Notes under the pieces: generated by a model
The model's input: only the letters and a program-made list of their open reading frames with translations
Told to the model about the DNA's origin: nothing
Databases searched by the model: none
DNA from: QQUD01 sp039029915
Lineage (GTDB): Bacteria > Chloroflexota > Anaerolineae > Promineifilales > Promineifilaceae
DNA: 33,901 nucleotides
Reading direction: 5' to 3'
Assembly: GCA_039029915.1 (NCBI GenBank)
Contig: JBCCFD010000027.1
Location: forward strand, 1-33,901
Shown here: one piece after another, positions 22,992 to 31,438 of the stretch
Layout of the letters: the number at the start of each line of letters is the position of its first letter
Position numbering within the stretch: position 1 is the stretch's first letter
Made by a program: the position numbers and the translations under genes

Positions 22992-25354
22992 TAGTCACCT
23001 CCTCCATTGGCGGCATCAATCGCCGCTTTAATTTTTTGTGCTGTTAACGGTAAATCGATATGACGGATGCCCAGAGGTGCTAAAGCATCCATTACAGCAT
23101 TTGCAACAGTAACGGTGCCAGCAATGGTGCCCATTTCACCAGCACCCTTTACGCCTAATGGATTAGAAGGGGAGGGCGTAATGGTTCGGCCAACTTGAAT
23201 GCCGGGGAAACCGTCCGCACGGGGCATTGCGTAATCCATGAAAGAACCGCTCAAAAGCTGCCCATTTTCATCATATGCACCGTGTTCCCAGAGTGCTTGT
23301 CCAACACCCTGTGCGACACCGCCAACAATCTGGCCTTCGACGAGTAGCGGATTGATGATATTCCCAACATCATCAACAGCAATGTAATCCTGCAGAGCGA
23401 CTTCGCCACTTTCTTTATCAATTTCTACCTGGCAAATATGGGCGCTGTTTGGGAAGGTGAAGTTTGGGGGATCAAAATAAGATGTTTCCTCTAGACCCGG
23501 TTCCATACCCTCTGGTAAATTGTTGGCTAAAGTGACTGCAAAAGCGATTTCTGCAAACGCTTTAGATTTATCAGGTGCCCCTTTAACGTAAATTGTGCCG
23601 TTTTCGCGGTCATAAACCATATCTTCAACCGCAGCTTCCAACTGATGGGCTGCAATCTTTGTCACTTTGTCTCGGATCTTTTCTGCGCTCATGACCAAAG
23701 CGCCACCACCAACAGCCATTGAACGGCTTGCGTAAGTGCCCACGCCGTAAGGTAGTTTTTCGGTATCTCCATGAACAATTTCGATATCTTCGATAGGCAC
23801 GCCCAACTCATCACCAACAATTTGGGCAAGCGAGGTTTCATGACCTTGACCATGGCTGTGTGCTCCGGTTAGTACGGTGATTTTGCCGGTTGGGTGGACA
23901 CGAATAGCGCCGCTTTCATATAAACCGATTGCGGCACCCAAGCCCACAACTGCTGCAGAGGGCCCAGCACCACTGGCTTCAATACAGCCGCTAACGCCAA
24001 CACCAACAAGCCGTCCTTCTTCCCGAGCCGAAGACTGCTCGGTTCGCATTTTGTCATAATCTGCAATCTTGACGGCTTCATCGAAAACGCCATCGTAATC
24101 CCCGCTATCATAAATGAGGGCTACAGGGGTTTGGTATGGGAACTCGTCTGGTTGAATAAAGTTTTTGCGGCGGAGTTCAATGGGGTCAATGCCTAAATCG
24201 TGTGACGCAATATCAATAACGCGTTCCAGCAGATAGCTCGCTTCAGGACGGCCAGCACCGCGATAGGCGTCAACCGGGGTTGTGTTTGTCATGGTGCCAT
24301 ACGTGATCCCGTAAATCAGCGGCGTCTTGTAAAGACCCGCCATTAATGTGTGATAGAGCGCAGTGGGAATCATCGGGGCGAATAGGGAAAGGTAAGCCCC
24401 CATATTGGCATACGTTTCAATATGAAGCGCTTGGAACTCACCGTCTTTTGTCATGCCCATTTTAGCGCGGCTGATATGGTCACGACCGTGTGCATCGGTT
24501 AAATGGGCTTCGCTGCGGGTAGCAACCCATTTGACGGGGCGGCCTATCGCTCTGGCACAAAATGGAACGATGAGTTCTTCAGCGTAATGGAAAATTTTAC
24601 TACCAAATCCACCACCCACATCTGGAGAGATAACCCGAAGCTTGTGCTCAGGGATGCCAAATGTAAAAGCGCTCATTAAAAGACGAATCGTATGTGGATT
24701 TTGAGAGGTCGTCCACAGGGTGAGATTTTCCATTGCCCCATCCCACTGTGCGACAGCCGCACGAGGTTCCATGGCATTTGGAATGAGGCGCTGATTGATG
24801 AGGTCAACTTCTACCACGTGGTCACATTGAGCTAAAGCGTTATTGACCTCTTCTTCATTACCGATTGGCCACGTGAAGCTCAAATTGTTGGGTGTTTCTT
24901 CATGAAGCTGAGGTGCACCATCTGCCATGGCTTCTTTGGCATCAACGATGGCCTCAAGCGGTTCATAATCAACTTCAATCAAATCAAGCGCATCGTAGGC
25001 GATGTACGCCGTTTCTGCAACCACCACTGCTACACCATCACCAACGTGCCGCACTTTGTCGACGGCGAGGGAATAATGGGGAGGTAATTTGATGTCCGGC
25101 GGTGTGAAGCCACATGGAATTGGGCCAACGCCACCATCGATCATGTCTTGCCCGGTGAAGACAGCGAGAACGCCCTCAAGGGCTTCTGCCTCAGCCGTAT
25201 CGATACTGTTGATTTTTGCGTGGGGATAAGGGCTGCGCTTAATGGCAGCGTGAGTCATGCCGTAAATTTGAAGATTGGCAACATATTTCCCTTGTCCTTG
25301 AATAAAGCGCGGGTCTTCTACCCGCTTTATGCCTTTACCCATGTAATTGGCCAC
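22991..25354 (-). CDS. coxL: Molybdenum hydroxylase large subunit (form II CoxL-like)
   Basis: The 787-residue molybdopterin-binding subunit belongs to the xanthine oxidase family. The active-site loop reads A-Y-R-G-A-G-R (363-369). This is the form II signature; proven form I CO dehydrogenases have A-Y-x-C-S-F-R. CO oxidation is therefore uncertain, and another hydroxylation or dehydrogenation is at least as likely. Other landmarks are G-G-G-F-G-S-K near 249-255, the G-Q-G-H-E-T cofactor loop, and the catalytic glutamate E740 in G-V-K-G-A-G-E-M-G. The GTG start at 25354 is supported by GGAGGT five bases ahead, and the coxS stop overlaps it (TAGTG). The subunits assemble as an (LMS)2 complex; accessory CoxD/E/F genes are not in view. 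Confidence 0.92.
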   Translation of the reverse strand: MANYMGKGIKRVEDPRFIQGQGKYVANLQIYGMTHAAIKRSPYPHAKINSIDTAEAEALEGVLAVFTGQDMIDGGVGPIPCGFTPPDIKLPPHYSLAVDKVRHVGDGVAVVVAETAYIAYDALDLIEVDYEPLEAIVDAKEAMADGAPQLHEETPNNLSFTWPIGNEEEVNNALAQCDHVVEVDLINQRLIPNAMEPRAAVAQWDGAMENLTLWTTSQNPHTIRLLMSAFTFGIPEHKLRVISPDVGGGFGSKIFHYAEELIVPFCARAIGRPVKWVATRSEAHLTDAHGRDHISRAKMGMTKDGEFQALHIETYANMGAYLSLFAPMIPTALYHTLMAGLYKTPLIYGITYGTMTNTTPVDAYRGAGRPEASYLLERVIDIASHDLGIDPIELRRKNFIQPDEFPYQTPVALIYDSGDYDGVFDEAVKIADYDKMRTEQSSAREEGRLVGVGVSGCIEASGAGPSAAVVGLGAAIGLYESGAIRVHPTGKITVLTGAHSHGQGHETSLAQIVGDELGVPIEDIEIVHGDTEKLPYGVGTYASRSMAVGGGALVMSAEKIRDKVTKIAAHQLEAAVEDMVYDRENGTIYVKGAPDKSKAFAEIAFAVTLANNLPEGMEPGLEETSYFDPPNFTFPNSAHICQVEIDKESGEVALQDYIAVDDVGNIINPLLVEGQIVGGVAQGVGQALWEHGAYDENGQLLSGSFMDYAMPRADGFPGIQVGRTITPSPSNPLGVKGAGEMGTIAGTVTVANAVMDALAPLGIRHIDLPLTAQKIKAAIDAANGGGD

Positions 25355-25824
25355 TAGTCACCTCCTGCCATTTCTTTGGAAGCTGACTGAACCGCTTTCA
25401 CGATGTTTTGATAGCCGGTACAGCGGCAAATATTGCCCTCAAGCCCGTGCCGAATCTCCGATTCGCTCATATTTGGATTATTCTCTACCAATTTCGTAGA
25501 AGCCATAATCATACCGGGGGTACAGTAGCCACATTGAAGCCCGTGCTCTTCCCAAAATGCTTTTTGCATGGGGTGAAGGTTGCCTTTTGGGGCTAACCCT
25601 TCGATGGTGGTGATGTCAGCACCATCGACCATGACTGCTAAGGTGGTGCAAGACTTTATAGACATACCATCTAGGTGAACGGTACAAGCGCCGCACTGAC
25701 TCGTGTCACATCCAATGTTGGTGCCTGTTAAACCTAACACGTCACGAATGAAGTGAACCAGCAACATGCGTGGCTCAACATCGCGTGTGTACGATTTGCC
25801 GTTAACAGCTACACTAATGTTCAT
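25354..25824 (-). CDS. coxS: Molybdenum hydroxylase [2Fe-2S] subunit (CoxS-like)
   Basis: This 156-residue small subunit has the plant-ferredoxin-type cluster cysteines C39, C44, C47 and C59 (G-C-D-T-S-Q-C-G-A-C) and the second helical-domain cluster C98, C101, C133 and C135 (Q-C-G-Y-C-T-P-G and C-R-C-T-G-Y). It carries electrons between the molybdenum centre and FAD. It is the first gene of the leftward S-L-M operon, with AGGAG 8 bases before ATG 25824. The operon order S-L-M differs from the M-S-L order of the characterised CO dehydrogenase operon. A palindrome 43 bases upstream is a candidate operator. Confidence 0.93.
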   Translation of the reverse strand: MNISVAVNGKSYTRDVEPRMLLVHFIRDVLGLTGTNIGCDTSQCGACTVHLDGMSIKSCTTLAVMVDGADITTIEGLAPKGNLHPMQKAFWEEHGLQCGYCTPGMIMASTKLVENNPNMSESEIRHGLEGNICRCTGYQNIVKAVQSASKEMAGGD

Positions 25825-25866
25825 ATTTGTGTCTCCTTCTCAAAGTTAAATTTAATGAATGCTGGC

Positions 25867-25883
25867 GTGATTTTTAAAATCAC
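25867..25883. promoter_or_regulatory. Candidate operator palindrome upstream of coxS
   Basis: GTGATTTTTAAAATCAC is a perfect 8-1-8 palindrome whose near edge is 43 bases from the coxS ATG. Its half-site GTGATTT recurs in the inverted repeat at 26451-26503 beside the divergent promoter region, consistent with one regulator acting on both genes. Confidence 0.5.
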
Positions 25884-26450
25884 TCAATGTTTTTCTTTTA
25901 TAAATCAAAAATTTTTGGGGTCAGGGCTTGATTGCTAGAACGGCACCTCCTTCAAATGTTAATAACAAACAAAGCATTTATTCTTTTTAATATTTGATTT
26001 GTTGTATTGGTGTAATTGATTAGGGATGTTGAGAAGAATCGGAGCCGAATTTTGGTCGTCTGTTGACACGGCAAAGCAAATCAGTTGCTGTTGATAGGTA
26101 ATTGATTGCAACTCAACGCGAAAGATAACGACCCTCCTTTGCTAAAAGGATTATGAATTTGGACTTTTTTAAACAATTATTATTAGTCGTTGCTTTGTAA
26201 AAAGTAGACTAAAAATATTCCTTCTCTAAATTGATTTTTACCCAATCTTTACTGTACTGTCAACTTAATCATGTTGAAAACCGTTTTGTGGATGGAGAAA
26301 TAGTTTTTAAATTTCTTTTATAGGTGATTGATTTTGATTGTAATTTTGCTTTCTCATCAATCATCCTTTTGAAAACCAAAAAGCATGTGATAAAACAAAT
26401 TTATCTACCTCTGGGTAATATCAAGTTTCCATTAGTTTGATTTCTTTTAT

Positions 26451-26558
26451 GTAAATCACAGAAAGTTTTAAAAATTAAATCAGCCCCAATGGCTGTGATT
26501 TACTCGGTGATTGACAGGATTTGCAGGGCATCTTTTTTAGAATACTTTCTGTCAATCA
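26451..26558. promoter_or_regulatory. Two tandem inverted repeats with equal 31-base spacing
   Basis: The first pair is GTAAATCACAG (26451-26461) and CTGTGATTTAC (26493-26503), 11 perfect bases. The second pair is TGATTGACAG (26508-26517) and CTGTCAATCA (26549-26558), 10 perfect bases. Both enclose exactly 31 bases and are only 4 bases apart, ending about 125 bases before the acyl-CoA synthetase start. They may be paired operator sites about four helical turns apart, or hairpins in an untranslated leader. Confidence 0.5.
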
Positions 26559-26682
26559 AATAATTTAGCTGTGCTCTACTGTTTCATTCTGCAACCCACC
26601 GGATTTTACTTATTCGGTATGTGAAAGCTATTTTAATTTATATTTATTCGATAATTTTCTGCCAATGTCATAAGGAGGAAAA

Positions 26683-28293
26683 ATGATTGGTTATGAAGAG
26701 ATGATTGCGAATTTTGAGTGGGAGTTCCCTAAAACATTCAACTTTGCCAGTGATGTTGTGGATAAGTGGGCAAATTCCGATCCTAATCTTTTAGCCCTTC
26801 ATTGGGTTGATGATGTTGGCAATGAAAAAAAGATGACTTACCAAGAGATTAGCGTTCGGTCTCAGCGGTTGTGTAATTACTTGGCCCGCTTGGGTGTTAA
26901 GCGAGGCGAAGTGGTTGTCATCATGCTTAGTCGTGAGTCTGAGTGGTGGGAAATTTGCACGGCCTGTTTGCGAATGGGGGCAATTCTTTCACCGGGAACG
27001 ATTCAGATGACAAGTAAAGACATTGAGTATCGAATGAATCGGGCTGAGGCAACCTGTTTTATCACGGTGCCTCAGTTTGCAGACAAAATGGAAGAAGTTG
27101 AGGCACAGTGCCCAACTTTGAAAGCGAAGATTCTGATTGGCTCTGAACGAGAAGGCTGGTCAAATTACGAGTCGGGTATTGAGGACGCTAGCGATTCATT
27201 TGAAACGGCCGTAACTGCTGGGGATGACAATGCAATTTGCTACTTCACCTCGGGCACGACAGGGTATCCAAAAATGACGCTGCATACCCATACTTCTTAT
27301 CCACTGGGCCATGTTACTACAGGGAAGTATTGGCTTGATTTGAATCCCGGTGATCTCCATTGGAATATTAGCGATACGGGTTGGGCAAAAGCGGCGTGGA
27401 GCAGTTACTTTGGGCCTTGGAATCAAGGAGCCACCGTCTTCGTGCATCACACTTCAGGGTTTGATCCTTTGAAAGTGCTTGATTTACTAGAGAAGCATCC
27501 TATAAAAACACTGTGTGGTCCACCCACCGTCTACCGAATGTTAGTCCTACAAGATTTGAGCCAGTATAAGTTTCCAAATTTACGCCACTGCATCGGTGCT
27601 GGTGAACCGCTAAACCCCGAGATTATTGAAACATGGCAAAAAGCCACGGGCATTGTGATTCGAGATGGGTATGGGCAAACAGAAACGGTGATTTTGTGCG
27701 GTAGCTTCTTAAATATTGAGCCAAAATTTGGGTCGATGGGGAAACCTGCACCCGGTATTGATTTGCACGTTATTGATCATAACGGGGCTATTTTGCCCCC
27801 TCATCAAGAGGGAGATATTGCGGTTCGCGTGGCCCCTAAACGGCCGTTAGGGTTGTTCAAGGAATATTGGAAAGATCCTGAGCGGACCGCTTCTACACGC
27901 AATGGGGATTGGTATATTACAGGCGATCGTGCTTATGTAGATGAAGACGGCTATTTTTGGTTTGTGGGACGGGCTGATGACGTGATTTTGTCCGCTGGTT
28001 ACCGAATTGGACCATTTGAGGTTGAAAGCGCTCTAATTGAACACCCAGCCGTTGCTGAATCAGCCGTTGTCGCTAGTCCAGACGAAATTCGCGGGGCAAT
28101 CGTTAAAGCGTTTGTGGTTTTGGCACCAGGATTTTCTGGCTCTGATGAACTTGTTGCTGAGCTGCAGGAGCATGTTAAAAATGTGACGGCACCTTATAAA
28201 TATCCTCGAAAAATCGAGTTTATTGAGTCGTTACCAAAGACAATTAGCGGGAAAATTCGTCGGATTGAGCTTCGAGAACGAGAAGGAAATTGA
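26683..28293 (+). CDS. AMP-forming acyl-CoA synthetase (ACSM-like)
   Basis: The 536-residue enzyme of the ANL superfamily activates a carboxylic acid to its CoA thioester through an acyl-adenylate. Motifs: the AMP-binding P-loop Y-F-T-S-G-T-T-G-Y-P-K (187-197), D-G-Y-G-Q-T-E near 327-333, Y-I-T-G-D-R-A near 413-419, G-R-A-D-D-V-I-L-S-A-G-Y-R-I near 431-444 as hinge, and the catalytic lysine K524 in K-T-I-S-G-K-I-R-R. It most resembles medium-chain/butyryl-CoA and benzoate-type synthetases; the real acid is unknown. AGGAGG lies close before the ATG. It is divergent from the molybdenum hydroxylase operon across a shared control region, suggesting that the hydroxylase and the CoA ligase serve one catabolic route. 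Confidence 0.88.
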   Translation: MIGYEEMIANFEWEFPKTFNFASDVVDKWANSDPNLLALHWVDDVGNEKKMTYQEISVRSQRLCNYLARLGVKRGEVVVIMLSRESEWWEICTACLRMGAILSPGTIQMTSKDIEYRMNRAEATCFITVPQFADKMEEVEAQCPTLKAKILIGSEREGWSNYESGIEDASDSFETAVTAGDDNAICYFTSGTTGYPKMTLHTHTSYPLGHVTTGKYWLDLNPGDLHWNISDTGWAKAAWSSYFGPWNQGATVFVHHTSGFDPLKVLDLLEKHPIKTLCGPPTVYRMLVLQDLSQYKFPNLRHCIGAGEPLNPEIIETWQKATGIVIRDGYGQTETVILCGSFLNIEPKFGSMGKPAPGIDLHVIDHNGAILPPHQEGDIAVRVAPKRPLGLFKEYWKDPERTASTRNGDWYITGDRAYVDEDGYFWFVGRADDVILSAGYRIGPFEVESALIEHPAVAESAVVASPDEIRGAIVKAFVVLAPGFSGSDELVAELQEHVKNVTAPYKYPRKIEFIESLPKTISGKIRRIELREREGN

Positions 28294-28317
28294 ACTATTA
28301 ATTTTGGGGATTGGATT

Positions 28318-28782
28318 TTATATTTGTGCGTTTAGCTTTGATTTGACGCACTTGAAAAATTGATCAATCTGCCTTGGGAGAACATTTTTTATTAGCTGAT
28401 TAATAAAGGGATTTGTTGTTTGAACAACGGCCGTAAATTCTAGCGTTGTTTCTGCTTCCTTATTTTCGATTAGGGCCATTTCCCCATCAAGGTGAATTCT
28501 ACCAAATGTTTTTGGGTCAGTGACTGCTGAGAAACATAACTTTTCGGGGGGGGATAGCGTCTCCCACGTCAGTTTTGTCGGGAAATTCAGCTTCGTTTTA
28601 GCAGGGGTTTCCCATAAGAAGCTAAGATGAAATTCCGAACGAGGCGATATCTCGCGCCATTCCGTTAGACCAGGCGTGCATTCGCTGGCAAGTTGTGGGG
28701 ACGTTAAAAATCGCCAAACGGTATTGAGGCTTTGGGAAAATTGCACTTGACCCACAAACTTTGATTTAATTTTTATCGGCAT
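28318..28782 (-). CDS. CoxG-like SRPBCC-domain protein
   Basis: This 154-residue single-domain protein has the SRPBCC/START-like helix-grip layout: an N-terminal strand and helix (F-S-Q-S-L-N-T-V-W-R-F-L), a conserved C-T-P-G-L (36-40) that matches the C-I-P-G of CoxG proteins, and a long C-terminal helix (L-I-K-N-V-L-P-R-Q-I-D-Q-F-F). CoxG relatives assist membrane attachment or maturation of molybdenum hydroxylases. The nearby cox genes support that reading, although this gene lies on the far side of the synthetase. It starts 14 bases after the stop of phaR in the same direction, with no clear ribosome binding site, so it is probably co-transcribed from the phaR promoter. Confidence 0.7.
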   Translation of the reverse strand: MPIKIKSKFVGQVQFSQSLNTVWRFLTSPQLASECTPGLTEWREISPRSEFHLSFLWETPAKTKLNFPTKLTWETLSPPEKLCFSAVTDPKTFGRIHLDGEMALIENKEAETTLEFTAVVQTTNPFINQLIKNVLPRQIDQFFKCVKSKLNAQI

Positions 28783-28796
28783 AAGGGGATGTCGAA

Positions 28797-29369
28797 CTAC
28801 TTTTCCGATTTTTCGGCGGATGACTCTTCCATTATTGACTCTAGTTTTTTGTTCAATGCATCAATTTGTAGGTTAATCTCATTAATTTCGTTTTTAGAGG
28901 GCACGCCTCGGCTCGCCAGTAATCTTTCGATTTGATTCTGCCCCGGCAAAGACGGTTTTTCAGGCAGCTTGGCAGCAGAGAGCAGTTTGTCACGTATGCC
29001 CATTGCTTCTTCTTTGGCCATCTCCCCTCTAGATATGAGATGCTGAATGCGTTTATCAATTTCTTCGTCAACCTGTTGCAGAATCTCCATGGGAGACGTT
29101 AATGTTTTGCGGATGTTTGTAACGGTTTCCCCACCTGCCTGTACCAAGCCAGTTAAAATAGATGTGGGTAAAAAGCCACCTTTTTTCTTTTCTTGTTCAA
29201 AAATAATTTGGGTGAGCGTAACGGCCGTTAAATCTTCATCGGTGGTATGATCCACAACCTTCACCTCGGTCCCTTTGCGAATCATTGCAGCAATGCCATC
29301 TAGCGTAATATACTTTTTTGAAACGGTGTCATAGAGTTTGCGATTGGGGTAACGCTTGATGACGAGCAT
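28797..29369 (-). CDS. phaR: PhaR-type polyhydroxyalkanoate synthesis regulator
   Basis: The 190-residue protein begins with the PHB/PHA accumulation regulator DNA-binding domain: K-R-Y-P-N-R-K-L-Y-D-T (5-15), Y-I-T-L-D-G-I-A-A-M-I-R-K-G near 20-34 and V-V-D-H-T-T-D-E-D-L-T near 38-48. The accumulation-associated region follows (L-T-Q-I-I-F-E-Q-E) and a coiled-coil tail rich in Lys/Glu (about 155-190). In PHA producers PhaR represses phasin and synthase genes and binds PHA granules. No phaC or phasin gene is in view. It has a well-formed sigma-70 promoter of its own (29411-29439) and AAGGAT as ribosome binding site. Association with an acyl-CoA synthetase fits carbon storage from acyl-CoA. 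Confidence 0.88.
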   Translation of the reverse strand: MLVIKRYPNRKLYDTVSKKYITLDGIAAMIRKGTEVKVVDHTTDEDLTAVTLTQIIFEQEKKKGGFLPTSILTGLVQAGGETVTNIRKTLTSPMEILQQVDEEIDKRIQHLISRGEMAKEEAMGIRDKLLSAAKLPEKPSLPGQNQIERLLASRGVPSKNEINEINLQIDALNKKLESIMEESSAEKSEK

Positions 29370-29892
29370 GCTTAAATCCTTTTCATTTTATGACGCAACG
29401 CATTATGGCGATGATAAATTAAGTATAAAAATTTGTCAACATAATATTGTGTAAGCCCTTCGTTTATGTATAATCTTTTCGTTAATCGTTTTCCAAATTA
29501 CTCAAATTGTAATCCATTTGTCACTTTATGTAGGACCTCAATACTATAATTTGGTAACAATTATCGTAAGATTGTCACTCTAAAGTGGAATTGTAACCCT
29601 CGGGAAAGGGATTATGTAATTAACAATCGTTTGCTCAAACCTTGTTGATTATTCGGGAAACCTACAAACATCAACGTATTGTAAAAAGCCTTTTGTAGTT
29701 CTCTAAATCCTGTATTTGAAGTCTAACAAGTAAATAGATGCTCGTTTGGATGATCGTTTTGTTGCGCAAATTTTTGCAGCGGCTTTTATCTTTCTAATGC
29801 TTCCTGTTTGGAAAATGATTCTTTAGCGTGGCGTCGTTTATGACATATCCGGTTTGTTGTATCGTATTTAATCCGGAAAGGGAGGAATCCTA
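29370..29892. other. 523-base AT-rich divergent intergenic region
   Basis: It holds the phaR promoter (29411-29439) and three ATTGTAA direct repeats (29506, 29590, 29678; spaced 84 and 88 bases). A TATAAT at 29545-29550 has no properly spaced -35, and a short CCCT/AGGG hairpin lies at 29597-29610. GGGAGGA precedes the rightward gene at 29893. No gene is apparent. Confidence 0.55.
29411..29439 (-). promoter_or_regulatory. Sigma-70 promoter of phaR
   Basis: On the minus strand a perfect TTGACA (29434-29439), a 17-base spacer and TATCAT (29411-29416) give a near-consensus promoter. Transcription would start near 29404, leaving a leader of about 35 bases with AAGGAT before the ATG. It is the best -35/-10 promoter found in the window. 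Confidence 0.7.
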
Positions 29893-31395
29893 ATGAGGCA
29901 TTCCGTAGTATTATTTTTGAGGTCAAACGTTTCAAGATTACCTCTTCTGTTTCTATTATTCATTACCCCCATCGTTTTTTTGTCTCCAAACTCAACCAGC
30001 GCAGATACCCAAGGATTGCAGTTAATTTTGCAAGAGACGGGGTATCTTGATTTTGTTGCTTTTGGAACCGGTACCCGCGGCGATCCAGCTACAAATGCCG
30101 ATGTGGGTGTAGGGACGTTTGTTCTAGACCTGCCGAGTGATATGGCTCAGGTGCGCAGTGCAAGATTGATTTGGACAGGGCGGACTGAAAAGCAAGGCCA
30201 ACCAAATATTTATGATGATGATGGGGTTATGCTCTCAATAAATGGGGCAACGGCCGTTAATATTATGGCTGATTCCCAAGTGGAACAAGATCCTTGGTTT
30301 CCTTCTCAACAGGGTAATCAGGTTGTCCAGCTACATGAATCTGCTGACGTAACGGCGCTTATTCAAGCCTTAATTCCATTAGGTGGCACATATTCAGAAG
30401 AAATAAATATAACCGTTACCGATCATGAGCACGGTACTCAAGCAGCCGGTCAAAACCCCGACTATGATTTGAATTATGGGGTTGGTATGTGGGTGATTTA
30501 TGAATACCCCGGCGCGCCGAATGAACCCTTGAGTGAAGTGCTGATGTATGAAGGGCAAGACTCTTTCTTTAGAAATTGGACGCCGCCAAGAGGGCCTCAT
30601 TCTGATGTACAGTGTGTATCTTTCCCACCGTCTGTGGATGATCGCATTGTTGAGATGACGCATCTAGTATCAGGTGTCGACCTTATGGCTGACCCCGATG
30701 GAAAACGAAGTAATGCATTTTGGTTCATGACGGGAACTGGAACAGCCCCAACATTTAATTCACCCGAACCCGGTATCATTGCTCAGCCTGGTGCGATGGG
30801 ATTTGTGCCAGATCCGGCGATTGACAACTATCCATTGCGCAGTTCTGAAATGCTGGAGTGGGATAATTTTGTGACGGGTGATTTTGTGCAGATCCCAGCC
30901 GGTAACGAGTGGGCCTGTTTCCAAATTGAATCTGGTGATTCCCAGAACTTGTCAGGTCAAAATAACGCTCACCTCGCGGCCAGCGGTATGTGGAACTTCT
31001 TTGGCATACGCATGCCATCGGATGAGCCACCACCGCCCCCACCACCGCCAACGGCCGTTTCGTTAGTCTCCTTTACTGGTGAACATTTAGGCCAGCAAGA
31101 TGGGCTTATAAAGTGGGTCACCGATCAAGAAATCGATAACTTTGCTTATAATCTTTATCGCAGCAGCGCTGCAGACTTTGCAACATCCACTTTGATTCAT
31201 CAGAAGCCAACCAAGGTGGCCGGTGGGACTGGTCCCGGTGCGACATATGACCATGTGGATACCGTTCCGCAGTTTGGTAGATGGTGGTACTGGCTGGAGG
31301 ATGTTGATACCGAAGGGAATAAGACGCAGCATGGGCCAATTTATATCGACTATTCCCAGTTCATAAGGCGATATCTTCCTATAATTAGAAATTGA
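29893..31395 (+). CDS. Exported protein with Pro-rich hinge, FN3-like domain and Leu-Pro C-terminus
   Basis: The 500-residue protein starts with a basic region and a long hydrophobic core (about 10-35) ending near S-A-D-T, a typical signal peptide. A large beta-rich region (40-375) has no motif that I recognise. A run of eight prolines (about 378-385) forms a hinge, followed by an FN3/Ig-like domain (about 390-480) with D-N-F-A-Y-N-L-Y-R-S and W-Y-W-L-E-D-V-D-T-E-G-N. The last residues are R-R-Y-L-P-I-I-R-N, matching the tails of the two exported proteins at the other end of the window. GGGAGGA before the ATG is a strong ribosome binding site. A clear intrinsic terminator follows, so it is monocistronic. 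Function unknown; surface location likely. Confidence 0.85.
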   Translation: MRHSVVLFLRSNVSRLPLLFLLFITPIVFLSPNSTSADTQGLQLILQETGYLDFVAFGTGTRGDPATNADVGVGTFVLDLPSDMAQVRSARLIWTGRTEKQGQPNIYDDDGVMLSINGATAVNIMADSQVEQDPWFPSQQGNQVVQLHESADVTALIQALIPLGGTYSEEINITVTDHEHGTQAAGQNPDYDLNYGVGMWVIYEYPGAPNEPLSEVLMYEGQDSFFRNWTPPRGPHSDVQCVSFPPSVDDRIVEMTHLVSGVDLMADPDGKRSNAFWFMTGTGTAPTFNSPEPGIIAQPGAMGFVPDPAIDNYPLRSSEMLEWDNFVTGDFVQIPAGNEWACFQIESGDSQNLSGQNNAHLAASGMWNFFGIRMPSDEPPPPPPPPTAVSLVSFTGEHLGQQDGLIKWVTDQEIDNFAYNLYRSSAADFATSTLIHQKPTKVAGGTGPGATYDHVDTVPQFGRWWYWLEDVDTEGNKTQHGPIYIDYSQFIRRYLPIIRN

Positions 31396-31403
31396 TTTTG
31401 AGC

Positions 31404-31438
31404 AACAGTTCAGATAAAAGTATCTGAACTGTTTTTTT
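31404..31438 (+). terminator. Intrinsic terminator
   Basis: A 13-base perfect stem (AACAGTTCAGATA 31404-31416 with its complement 31421-31433) and a 4-base loop are followed by a T-run, 9 bases after the stop at 31395. It is a textbook rho-independent terminator. Confidence 0.9.

Larger units (their letters stand above)
25825..26682. promoter_or_regulatory. 858-base AT-rich divergent control region, no gene seen
   Basis: The region lies between divergent coxS and the acyl-CoA synthetase gene. It holds a perfect 17-base palindrome near coxS (25867-25883) and two adjacent long inverted repeats (26451-26503 and 26508-26558). GTGATTT or GTGATTG half-sites recur (25867, 26496, 26507). An orphan AAGGAGGTG on the minus strand (25944-25952) has no start codon at normal distance. 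It is much more AT-rich than the flanking genes. No open frame is convincing and no ACGGCCGT is present. Confidence 0.7.

Noticed and set aside
22991..25354. Calling the enzyme a confirmed aerobic CO dehydrogenase
   Set aside because: The loop is A-Y-R-G-A-G-R, not the A-Y-x-C-S-F-R of form I, so CO oxidation is not supported by sequence.
29597..29610. CCCT/AGGG hairpin in the phaR upstream region as a terminator or riboswitch
   Set aside because: The stem is only four bases with no T-run and no further structure.
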